This document shows positions 22,842 through 36,300 of a DNA stretch of 64,000 bases, piece by piece. The first letter of the stretch is position 1; the number at the start of each line of letters is the position of its first letter. The DNA lies in contig JACEVL010000514.1 in the NCBI GenBank assembly GCA_020284085.1, forward strand, positions 356,501 to 420,500. The letters are read 5' to 3'. The notes under the pieces are model-generated. The model did not search any database and was not told the origin of the DNA. It worked only from the letters and a program-made list of their open reading frames with translations. The position numbers and the translations under genes were made by a program. Source of the DNA: Aporrectodea caliginosa. Lineage: Eukaryota > Annelida > Clitellata > Crassiclitellata > Lumbricidae.

Positions 22842-25800
22842 GTCAGTTTCATGTATTCACTTTCAATGCTACCCATCATATATGTATGCATGAGTGTATC
22901 TTTCAAAGATAATGTAATGATTATTGGGATTTTAGTCGCAAATTTATATAGCGCCACTTCAAGAGAACCGACTGGGAAACGCTCATGATTCCTTGACAGC
23001 ATAAACTATGATTGATTAGAACGGTGCTCAAGCGCTTACTGAAATGACGCAAACCATGTCGCAGGTTGCTAGGCAACGTAGTCGTAATCTCGGAATTTCT
23101 AGAGCGCAAATTGAAGGCTAAGCGCAGGGCAACAGCTTATTCGCGAGCGCTGCATCGCGTCGAGGATACGAAGTGGAGGTCCAAGTCTGTTGGACTCGTA
23201 TTGGACCTTATTGCAGAAAGATTTACCGACGCCAACGACACTTCTATGTTGGACTGTGAAAGTTTGAGCTTGGGTGACAACCAAGTTTCATTGACAACGA
23301 AGGATACGATGACGATATTATTTCTTTCGGTTGTTTTAATGGTTAGAATAAAATGCAAAAATTATAATAAAAATTACAATTCACTCAGTTAGTGTATGTG
23401 GTATTGGTGCGGTATTACAGGTAAGAGCAGCGAGTTTTTGGAGCGGCTGGAAGAGTTGTTTTCCATATGGTACGGACAGATGGAGCAGGTCTTGGCTGAA
23501 AGCGAACAGATCCGGAGAGAAGCGGACGACATCGGTCCAAGTGCAGAACTCCTCTACTGGAAGAACAGAATGGCCAAGTTCTACATGTACGACTCGAATA
23601 CATTTCCATTCGAGCTTAAACTGAATCTGAATCTGACTCTGAAACTGAAACTAAAACTGAAACTGAAACTAAATCTGAAACTGAATCTGAAACTAAAATT
23701 GAAGCTGAAACTGAAGCTGAAACTGAATCTGAAACTGAACTGAAACTGAAACTGGGTCTTTGTTGCTCGCTTCTGGAAATTAATTCATCCTGATAGAAGA
23801 AAAAGAAGAAGAGCAAGCAACCCCATAAGCTGGTCTTGATATGCAAGTATGGTATGAAGTGATAGCGACTCCATTTTTGTAGCCTCGGTATATGAGGGGG
23901 GTTGGAAATGGGGTAGCAAGCGTCTAACAGAGCCTCTGCTACTCAAATGCCCACCACGACACCTTCCCTGTTGTACACAGAGTGCGTGGTGGACGACCGA
24001 GTCCTCGCCGGTATAAGCGAGTGCCCAAGGGCGAAGAAACCGAAGGACGGACGATGGAGATCATTGACGCAGAGAGATGGTGTCTCGAGAAAAACACCGG
24101 GAGGAAGGCAACGGGAAACCACGTCTCTAACTATCCCGAGTTAAACTGAAAATGACGCCCAGATATGAGGGCGGGTCCCGTCTGATCTTCCACGGACAGT
24201 GTACGGTCAGTGTACTCGATATGGCTGAATTCGCTGTGGTGCGTAGGTGGAGCAGAAATATTATGAAACCAAATTTCTGCCCTGGGGGATTTGAACCCCC
24301 CACCTCTCGGTTGACAGTCCAGCACGCTAACCACTCGACTATCGCGCGTCCCCATATCGATAGTGAAAAATAATAATACACGTGTCAGTAGAAGTAGTAG
24401 TTAGGCCTATTGTAGTCTAATTATAAGTATTATTATTACTATTATTTTAATAGCATTATTTGTATTACTATTTTTAAAACTACTTCTAACATTGCTATTA
24501 TTATCCTTATTATTTCGATGACTGAATTTTTATAATTCGATTTTTCATCTGGTTATAACAAAGTATATTTATTTTAGGCTTTTGGATCGGGTCAAGAGCG
24601 TCAAATGTCGTGCTCTGATTGGGACTCTGCAAGCAGCGAAATCTAAATCAGTGGACAAATGGAGACGATTGGTGAGTGTTTCTCTCTGAGAAAAATTGCA
24701 GGGATTCCAAGAATTTAGAAGATCAGCAAAAAGACAATCATTAGCATGCTGAAAAAAGAATCGTAACAGCAGAAATGAGTTGGATGCGGAAGATCGCAGG
24801 AATTTCAAGACTATAGAAAATAAGAAAAGATGATACGAGAATTTTTAGGTATCCAAACAACTCTGCTATACAAAGTCATTCAACGAAGACTCGTATGGTT
24901 TGGACATTTTAGAGAGAATGTCAGTTGACCAGTTGACCGATTCCCACACAATGCACTACATGCAAGATTCGAGGGAAAAGTTACAAAGGCAGAATAAGAC
25001 ACGCTGGATAGATAATATAAATGAGGACATAACATCACCTGGACTAACACTCTTGGGAGCACTGGACTTAACAAATGAACGAGGAACAACTGGGCACATA
25101 ACAATGCAGTCCTGGATGAAATTTAAGCTATTTCCTGTTACCGCTGTGGCAGTTGTCATGTAAAAGTTCTGAATACATCGTAGTTTTTCTCTGTTACCAT
25201 GGTAACTGTTGCTATGTACAAATTACAGGATGCTCGAATCACAGATGCCGCAAATGAAGCGAAGGATAACGTGAAGTATCTCTACACACTCGACAAGTTC
25301 TTCTGCACTCTGACTCAGTGCGATCCAGTGAGTTACAGATCGTTTGTCTAGTATTATCTCATCCAATCTTATCTCAATTTCAATTCATCTGCTTTATTGG
25401 TCGTCAAAACAAACGTTCACATTACAATCTGCAGTTCATCTAATCTTATCTAGCCTCGTCTAGTCCAGTCCAGTCCAGTTCAATCCAGTCCAATCCTGTT
25501 TAGTCTAATCCGATCCAAATCCAGTCAAGTCCAGTCCAATCCAGTCCAATCTAATCTGATCTAATCTAATGACTTCTATGGCGCCGTTACCATAGCCATG
25601 AAGTCGCTTCAAGTGAACTCGCAGTCATAGTCATGAAGGTAAAGGACAATGGTCATCGGATACAATTGGACGTTGTTCAACGCCAAACAATGGATTTGAT
25701 TACTTTAGCTTACTAAAAGTGGGCTATTACCTTCCATTACGTCACCCTCACCTTACCTTAGCTGACCTTACTTACTTGCCTTATTCACTTGCCATACCAT

Positions 25801-27255
25801 ACCATGCCTTGCTTTGCTTTGCTGTGTTTCCCAATCCTATACCAGTATACCCTGCAATTATACCATTCCTACCATTGCGTAAACTAGCCTATCCTATACA
25901 AAACTATTCCATACTAACTCTAATACTCTATCTCATCTATACTGCCATCCTATCAAACCCTATGCTACCTATCCAATCCTTGCCCTAACCATAAGCCCAC
26001 CATACATAATTTTAAATAAAGTTTTATTCTAAAAATAGTTGAGAATTTCACCATGAAAAATCCAAGCCCATTTTCATGTGTAAAGAATAAACTTGAATTC
26101 TCTAAATACAAAGATAAAAGAATTAACTTTCTATTGAAAATAATTCAATGAAATAGTTGGTAGGCCGGGAGTGGATTATGGACGTTGTGTTGTGTTCTGT
26201 CTGACAAAAACATAGATTACAGCTTTAACTCCATTTAGAATATCCAGGTAAATTGAAACAATAAATTTATTGAATTAAATTAAATGACAATAATTAATTA
26301 GATGAAACAATTGACTTAATTTCAGGAATCGATGATCGACGTTGTATCTCGTCTGATGAACTCGATTCGCATCATCTACACCATCTCCACCTACTACAAC
26401 ACCTCCCAAAGACTGACCTCGCTCTTCGTCAAGGTCACGAACCAGATGATCACGACCTGTCGAGTGTACATCTACCAGGGAGTGACACGCATCTGGGACC
26501 TCTCCTCGCAAGACCTCCTACGTCGACTCGAATACTCCGTTCGGCTGAATCGCGAATACCAGTCGCAGTTTCATCAGACGAAAGCCCAGCTACAGACGTC
26601 ACCAGAAGAAAGGCAGTTTGAACTAAGGTCTGACTACTGTATTTGTAATTGTAATTATAGTTGCATTTGTTATTGTAACTGTAATTTAAAATTTATATGG
26701 CGCCTCTCAAAGCCTAAGGCTAACCACAAAGACTAGGAATAATTAGAGGAGCTCTCTGTGTTAGCCTATATGATGTTAAACGTCATATATAACTAGGATT
26801 GCATGTGATGTTCGCCATCTCCTCCCCGACTGTGCGCTACTACAGGCGGTTTATGTAAAGGAGAGGTAACGTTTTGAAGTGAGATTTGAGTCCTGTTGAT
26901 GTTCGATAAGCGCGACCCAGCGCGACGGAGATGGCGGAGGAAGCTGATGACCGCTTGTTTAGATCTGTGCGTAACAACGAACACCACGTACTCCATCGGC
27001 TCTTCCCCCCGCCTCGCCCCTCTTGTGGACATGTGCTCCGCCCTCGGGCCCATGGCTTCTCTCTTCCAGACAAAGATAATCGTAACTTCATTCCTAGAGT
27101 ATTATATAAAGACATATTCTAATAAATCACTTAAAATTAAACTAAACGATAACCAGAAAGGACAAGGTGACATACAAATGAACACATATATAAATATATG
27201 ACTAACTAATGTAACAAGCGGCGTTCTGTCAGCCTGGTGTTCGGAATAAACGAAA

Positions 27256-27301
<46 letters not shown>

Positions 27302-30300
27302 AATGTAGAGTAGTCTTTAGGTCTGGCACCAGTTTCCTTTCCAAATCCAGGTTTCACAGGGAAACGGTAATCAGGCTGTGGGCGGTCCTTTAATCTAGTG
27401 CTCCTGCGTGGGCCTAGGGTTTCGGGTTCAAATCTATCCGATTCCTCTAATATGGGTTTCTTGACGAAGGTTTCCAAGGGTAAGGCTGCGGCGGAAGGGA
27501 GTTCGGCAACTTTCGGTTGAGGTGCCGAAAAGTCAGGGTTCGTAGTGGTACTCACTTCCTTACTTACTTGTCTATTTGCTTCTAGGAATTCTATTCTATC
27601 CAACAGACTTCTCTGGTCTTTCTGCATTTCAGAGTGGGATCTAGACAATTCAGACTGTCCTTCGAACAGGTTTCCTAGTCTTTGTCTTATGTCAGACTGT
27701 CCGTCATTTAAATTATTTTGTCCAGCAGTGACGTCAGTTAGTCGTTTGTCCAAATTATCTTGTCCAGCAGCGACGTCAATTAGTCTGCTATCCAGTCTAT
27801 TTTGTCCAGCCGACACCTTTTCTATGCTTTCCAACACGCGTTCAAGAATAGAGGCTCGAAGCAACTCTGGTGAAAGAGGCCTGACTTCACCTTGCTCACT
27901 TACTTCCAAAGAATGCAATGATTCACGAGACATAGTTAGAAATTATTATTAAAGATTATGCAACAAACAGTCTCAATTATATACAACAATTCAAGTAAAA
28001 CATTTAACTTTATCCTACGCAGTTTCTACTGGCAGTGACTTGCAATTACAAACAATTTAAAGAAACAGATGATTATTTACCCATCTTTGGAACAAAGGAC
28101 ATGATTAATAATCCACGGCAATTATAGGTTACGAAGACGGAATATAATCCAGCGAATAGGCGGAGACGACGACAGAGATAATCCAGCGAATAAGCGGAGA
28201 CGACGACAGATATAAATTCACGTTACGAGTTCATATTTCCTCGTAATTCAGACAATCGACAATATTATTCCAACCGTATTCGTTTCTACTTTAAACTTCT
28301 ATAGCGCACTATTTGGCTCTTAGGAAGAGACTAACGCAAGTGTTTCTCAATTCCTTATCTAATCTACTTCGAAAACAGGGACTCAAACAGAAATTATCTC
28401 TCGGACGACTCGGCAACGACTCCTAGGTAATCCATCGGTACAAGATCTAACCTCCAGGACGTCTCGGCAACGAGTGACAAATTTAGGTGGCGGCAAGAGC
28501 TCTTAAACACCGCTTCTACCAATCAGCGATCAGCCTCAAATGCTAACCTTATATGGACACGAAATAAGACAGAAAATCGATGACGTAGGGGATGAGTAAG
28601 TGGTTCTGCTGCTGTATCAGAGCGTGCCTAGCGCGTGATCAGAGGCTGAAGGAAAATTCCAATAATAATGCTGTCGACGGCGAAACTACCGAGGCCAAGC
28701 ACGACACCATCGTTTCATCGGCTCGACACTTTTCTACCGCTAGAGGTCTCAGGGGACGGGCACAAGTAATTCTAAAAATAGCCTCTAGTAATGATTTCAT
28801 AGATCATTACACTATCAGTTAGCAAGATTTTCCGAATAGTTATAGTACTCAGACGACTCTGCTAGACAAAAAGTTTTTCAACGAAGACTCCGATGATTTC
28901 GACATGTAAAGCGAATGCCATTTCATTGATTTCCACACAATGCACTACATGCAAGTTTCGAAGGAAAAGAAACAAAGGCTGATCAAGACTACGCTGGATA
29001 GATAATATAAATGTGGACATAATATTTTATCACTGCATTGATATTGTCAAGAGCGAAGTTGACTTGTCTAGAGTGTGCAGTGTGTTCAAGGCCGTTGACG
29101 TATAGGACTATACATAGAGTATGAATTCTTGAACGATTACCTCGAGTCATCGATACACAATTTCATTCTAATAATACATGTAATTGAAATTTTACCTACA
29201 AGTTCAAGTGCAATTTGACAATTTGGAGAAGAGTGTTCAGTTGACATTTCTGACTACGCATTGCTTCCTCCCCATTTCACTACTTTCTTTCCCCATTTCA
29301 CCACTCTCCTTCCATAGTTCACTACTTTCCTTCCCCATATCACTACTCTCTTTCTCAATTTCACTACTCTTCCTCCTCAATTCGCTACTCTCCGTCACCA
29401 TTTCACTATTATCCGTCCCCAGTTCACTACTCTTCCTCCCAATTTCACTACTTTCCCTCCCATGCTCTTCCCTCTCCCTCTCTTTTTAGCCACGAATCAT
29501 GAAAGCAGTTGCAAAAATTGTTTTCATATTAATCATACGCCGGCGTCTCTGCTGTACCGCGTACAAGACACGTACGTGGTACATGATTGTTGTTTTGCAG
29601 AAACTTGATTAACATGATAAAAATATATACAAATATAAATATAAATACATATATATATATATATATATATGTTAATATATTAATATGATATGAATATAAA
29701 ACTCAATTAATTAATTAAGATTAATTCATGTGGTTGTCTTCTACAGTGAGAACTACATATTTGGCAAATTCGACACATTTACTAAGCGTCTTGAGAAGAT
29801 CATTCGGATGGTTACGACTTTCGAGAAGTATGCAGGAATTAGCGAAGTGAAGATCGAAGGCATTGACGAAATTTCGGAGAGTTACAAGGTCATGGTCGAG
29901 ACCGTCAAGAAGAAAACCTACGATGTCCTCGACTTTCGAAGAACGGAGGTAATCGTAAATCGTAATCGTAAACTCTAAACTTCTAAAGCGCCGCTCTAAG
30001 GCTAAGCCCCGGGCACAAGCTTATTCACGAGCGTTGCGTCGTGTCATATTAATTCAAGTGGAAGACTCGTTTCCACTCCGGCAGCCTCCAACACCCACTC
30101 GTCCGTCCACTTCCATTTGGACTAAATTAACATCTGTACAGTAGAGCTTAGGTAAGATTGGATTGGCATTGGATCATGCTCTGTGCAATAAGATTAGCTT
30201 ACGATTAGGTTTTAACTGTCATTCGACCGATTATTATTGAAAGAGAGAAGTAACAGAAGTGGATGGAACAGAATTTTCGTGGTGCGGACAATACTCGATC

Positions 30301-33300
30301 GAAGACCGTTGAAGACAAGACAAGACATGCCAAGACCAGGACAAGACAGGACAGGACATGTCAAGACAAGACAAGACAAAGAAGGACAATATAAGACGGC
30401 TAGGAAAGACACTGAAAATTCATTTGCGCACCTGCTAATTCACCAGAACTCCATTACCCTACACCACCCTATGCCGTATCCTACGCTCTGGTCTCTAAAA
30501 TTAAAAAAATTGTTTTGATTGGTATATTGTGCTTCAGTTTGATGTTGACTACGCGGAATTCTGCCGACAGTTTGAGGCTCTACAGAAGTTGAAAGAGGAT
30601 TTCATCGATTCTCGTTTCCGCAAAAATCTGTCGGTCAGTCTCTCTACCCACGATTAGCATTTTCATTTACTGAGAATGTTCATTACCAAATTATGTACAT
30701 TACCAATTTACTGCTGTTGTTATAACGGTAAAGTGCACGTCGTTGTATTGAATCTGTAATACTTTTCTAAATGAAAATGTGAACTAATCTAAAACTTATC
30801 AAGCGCCGTTATCTAAATGCATTAGGAGAGAATGTGTTATCACTAACCAATTATTAACCAATTATTGCCGATTTATCATTAAGCAATTGCCACATTCTCA
30901 TTTATAGTTTGTTTATATGTAATTGTAACATTTTAATTTAAAATTCATATTTGATATTATAATTTAGAAAGTTGATTAGGGTAATAATAATAATAATTAC
31001 GACAATTTCTATGGCGCCGTAACACGGCCATGCCGTTACAAGGGCGCCTAAGGGTACACTGCCTTTAACGCAGAGAGTACTAGTTTTAGCCTCCTCATCA
31101 GAGATGGTCACTGTGTATAGGGACCCTAGGCAAGTACTTCACGCACAATTGCTCACCGGCACTGATGTTTAGTTGTAGGGTCGTGTGTGCACTTATGAAC
31201 TATAAAAACAGGTCAATATAAAATACAGTTGTATTGTAGAAGCGGAATCAATGGCCAGTTTCTTAAAATAACAGTTTGACTCCATCCGTTATTATATAAA
31301 GTTGTGCATTCGTTGTTAACAGGTCGCCCAAACCATTGATCTTCTCATGAAGTTTGAAAAAGTCTCGGGCCTCGACCTTGACCTTACGGACAAGTACCAC
31401 CGTGCGCTGAGCGCTTATCTGAAGGACATCAACCACATAGGAGCGATTTACGACAGGGACAAACACGGTCCAGACCTTCCACGGAATACGTCACCCATCG
31501 CAGGAAGAATCGCCTGGGCCAGACAGCTCTATGCGAAGATCGAGTCACCAATGAACGCCTTCACCAAGAAACCAGAGATTCTCAAGGTGGGTCGAACGTA
31601 CTTCAAGCTAGCCGAGTGGATAGAGCGCTCGGCCTGTGACAGGGGGGGGAGGGTACGAGTTCGAGCATCCACTGAGATGGTTACTGTTTGGGGATCTTGA
31701 GCAATCCTTGATGCATAGTTGCTCAGCGCCATCGATGTGTTGAATGTTGGAAGGAGGGCAATAGCAAATGCATTTGCACTGTATTGTATTGAACGAGCAG
31801 TCGATTTTGAATGATTTAATTAATTTTTAAACTTGGCGAGCAGAGGAAACCTCGGGAATGAAAGAAATTAACGGGTTAGGCGTAGAAAATATTTGATCTA
31901 TGAAAACTCATGCCTTTGTCCCTGTTTTCGCGGCTAAAATGAAATGGCGTTTTGGCAAAGATGGGCAAGGATGGAAAACGTTGGAAAAGAATTGAGGCTT
32001 GTGTGCATGAAAGCCTGAAAGAAACGAAGAAAACCGTTTATTTACATTGTTTATTCGGCGCATTTATATTGCGTATGTATAAACTATCCAGATACAAAGA
32101 AACCTTTAAAGTGGTTGTTGGATTGATTGGTTGATCGATTTATCAATTATTTTGGTAGAATATTGGTTGATTTATTAATTGATTAATTAATTCACTGATT
32201 TACTTATTAACTGATTTGAATGATTTTTCATTAAGTAATTGATTCATCCCTTGATTGATTGATTGACTGATTGATTGATTCACCAATGAATTTTTTTCAT
32301 TAATTTCTTCCACAACATGCATATATATACCTTATAGTCGATTACCTTATATTATACTTTACCTATAATACTAATCTTCTTGAACATGTATTTCTCACCT
32401 GCTTACTCACCTTGTTTTACAATGCTGAAGTTGGATGTTTCAGACTGCGGATGGAAGAAAAGCCATACGCGCCTTCAACAAATTGGCTGCGGTACTTGTA
32501 GAATACGAGGTAATGTAAATTTCAGTCTGTTCTTAATGATGCTGCTCGCCTGATTGGTGGCATCCCGAAATTTGGCCACATATCTACCTACATGCGTGAT
32601 ACCTTGCACTGGCTGTCTATCTCTCAACGCAATGAATTTAAGATTTTAATTTTGATTCGGAACTGTTTGGTGGGAATCGCCCATCTTTTTTGGCTCATTG
32701 TGTATCTCTGCCTCGTCTGCTCCTGAAGCGCTATATAAATTTGCAATTTTAATTACTACTACAATTAATCTGGAGAACTTATTTAGCTCATCTAACTTAA
32801 TGCAGGAGGCATCAATCGAAGGTCACCTTCAAGCAAATCCGTATTTCGAAAGAATTATCATGGTAGAGAATCAGTCGTCATCCACGAGGTGACTGTGGGA
32901 CAGGCTCTGTAGGATAAATCAACGTGACACTTTGGGTGACACTTCAGGTGACATTTCAAGTGATACTCCAGATAACACTTCAGGTGACACTCCAGGCCAG
33001 ACGTAATCGGCTTTGGTGTGACGCTGATAAAGTTCGGCACACATTAACGTACTGCAATTCCTTTCTAAATCCTTTATGCTTATCCCTCAAAATCCTTATT
33101 GTTTTCCAGTTGATCCACATGCGCGCCTGGTCTCAGACAATCGAGGTGACCCTGACTGGACTCAACGCTTCCCTTCTTGTCCAGCATCCGCAGAGCAAGA
33201 GATTCTTCGTCAACTACGATCCAAAGATCCGTGAAGTCCTTCACGAAGCCGACTGCATGCTGAGGATGGGAATCCAGGTCGATCAGTCCGTCACGAAGCT

Positions 33301-36300
33301 CTGCAGGAACAAGGATAGGATTAAGAGGATCCGAGACTCGTAGGTTTTATCTATAAATCAGGATAAAAACAAAAACAGAAACTTTGCTTATGGTTATATG
33401 ATTAAGACGATTCGTGATTTTTAGGTTTTATTTATGAATCAGGGTGATCTAATTAATCTAAGAAGAAGATGAAGAAGAAGAGAAGAAGAGCAGCAGTTCC
33501 TTAAGCAAGCCCCGAGTATAAAGTATTAGCATTTTTCTCAGCTGCGGCATATGAGGGCAGATAGCTAGTCCTCACCCTCACTGTCTTCTCTTCCCACCGA
33601 CAGTGTATAGTCAGTGTACTCGTAGCTGAGTTGACTATAGGGTGCGCTGGTAGAGCATAAATCTCGAACCAAATTTCTACCCTGGCGAAGATTTGAACCC
33701 CCGACTTCTCGATTGAGAGTCTAGCACGCTAGCCATTGCACTATCAAGCACCCCGTTAAATCTGAACGAGGCTATAAAGTTAATAGGCTATAATCTGAAC
33801 TTCTGTGGTGCCATCATCATCGCTTCCACCGTAGTACCGTGCTATCTGGTCAGTTTCCGCGCTAGGTCAGAACCCGGAGAGGTCAAACCGACCAGATAGC
33901 ACGGTACTACGGTGGAAGCGATGATGATGGCACCACAGAAGTTCCGATTATATTCGATTTATAACCTCTCCGGGTTCTGACCTGGCGCGGAAACTGACTT
34001 TACTTCCCAGCTGTTACAGGCTTGATTTGATATAGCGCCGGTATTTAAGGTGGTTCCCTGAGGCAGGTTTTTGACGCAGAGATATTTGAAAGATTTACAT
34101 TTACAATACACTTATATTCATCATCATCATCATAGATATCATCGTCAGTTCCTGACGTCAGCCATTTCGCGGCAATGGGTACGAATAAATGATCTCCATT
34201 GCCCTCGTTCATTTGAATCATTTGTCAAGTCCATTGCTTCAATTATAGTGTCAGTCCAAGTGATGTTGTGTCCTCATTTGTATTATCTATCCGGCATGGT
34301 CTTCATATGCCTTTGCTTGTTTTTCCTTCGGATCTTGCATTTACGAAAACATAATCCCTCAGACTGCACCAATTCAGACTCAAACGTCCTCCGTGACCAG
34401 AGGAAAACGTTGCCCGAGGAAATGCCTCTTCAGAAGAAGCATGGATGTGTAAGATGCGTCATAGAAAAGTTGTGGTTCAACCACCCTCTGACCCAGCACA
34501 TCACAAGGGCGCTGGTGCAGCGAAATTCCTTTCTTCAGAAAAAAACATCCTCTGCTAGCCTACCTCCCGTTGGCTACGGACTATGCCGACTTTCTAAGCA
34601 ACCTTTTCTTCTCATGTCGTTCGCTATACATGTATACATAGCGACAGAGTTTCCCAGCACATAAAGTCATACCACATACATGTACGCACCCTTCTGAGCC
34701 TTTGACCCTGCTAGCATGGTATGGGCATTAGATGGGACCCATATGGGCTCTATACCGGTTCCATACGGGAATATTGGTTCTGCGTGGGTTCCATTTAGGA
34801 TGGCCAGCAGGGATTATATCAAATGCAATTACGATTGTGGATACGCTGGTGCATTTCGCTTAGCTTTAGAGTAGAGCTTTAGAAATTAGGAGTTTACGAT
34901 GACAATAACAACACTGTGTTTATGTAGGCTTGAGGATATACTACAGGACTATAAGAACCTTGAGAACGACATTCCGAGTTGCCTAGTCGACGTGTTCAAG
35001 CCATACATCGAGAGGATTGAAAACGTTCTTAAGCCAGGTCTAACGACTCACAGCTGGACTTCAATGATGGCTGAAAAGTGTAAGAAACGATTGCCCGTCT
35101 TCTTACTTCTTAATTTTTGACGTTTTATAGCGCACTTATGGAGAAACTCGGCTTTGAAGTCTCAAATTTCCAGTACTAGAGAAATCTTAGTTTGCACTGC
35201 GAACTTCCTAACATACGACAAAATATTTTTCTCCAGCGATTAAACAGATTTAATTTATGAAATTATAGCATCAGAAAGAAACGATTTGAAGGTGTCTAAA
35301 AGTAACAGTAGGCCCCTATTATACGTACATTTGAGTGTATAGCGAAGCCTTGTGTCTGACACAGGCCATTGAAAGTAAGTAAGTAAGTATATTCTTTATT
35401 TATTTATTAATGTATAGGCCTACCTCATCACCCATAGTACTGTCAAAGAAGGTACTAGCGATTGGATGGATTCAGATTATTGCAACATCTTAAGGCGAGA
35501 AACGCCGTTGACGTCGACAGAAATTATTTTGTACAGTTTTCACCGCTTCAGTGTATTGGGGAAGAGGATCCGGAGTTTAACGAAATCTTATGACAACATA
35601 GGCTGTTGATTCGACAGAAATTAGTTTGGCATATTACAGCTCGTTCATTTTTGGGTTGGTTAGTTACTGTTTAACTACACTGTGTTAATAAATAGTTCAT
35701 TAGCGTCGCCCTCATTCTTTTTTCCAGGATTGGGACTGGCACTACCATAGTACGGGCAGTGGCGGAGTTATTTTGTAGTAGTTTAAGTTTAACGACACTG
35801 TGTGATAACAAAGATCATTAGCGTCGCCCTCCTCCTTCATCTGGGCTTGGGACTGGCATTACTATAGTGCGGACAGTGGCGGAATTCAAAAGTTGTTTGG
35901 ATGGATCCAGATTTTAATGACAGCTTATGACAACATAGGCCGTTGCCGTCGACAAAAGTTATTTTATCATGTTACAGCTCAATTGTGAGTTGATTTGTTT
36001 AATCTCTTTACAAACCTTTAATTGGCGGTTAACGACGCTATAGATTGACACTTTTCACTCAAAAATATAGTTAATTTGACTAAAACGCCAATGTATAGTG
36101 TCGTGAAACGCCAATTAAAGGTTTGTAAAGAGATTAAACCGATCTGCAGCATTTCAATAATAACATTAACATAATGATGAAAGTAATGATTGCATTAAAA
36201 ATAATAATTTTTATAATATTTGCTCTGATTACTTACTTTATTAAATATAATAATAATTATGTCTTACTATTATTATAAAAATGTTAATAAATTAATAATC

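Noticed and set aside
34071..34664. 197-codon plus-strand open frame
   Set aside because: Its middle is an antisense RTE-like repeat; the rest has no recognised motif and no splice context.
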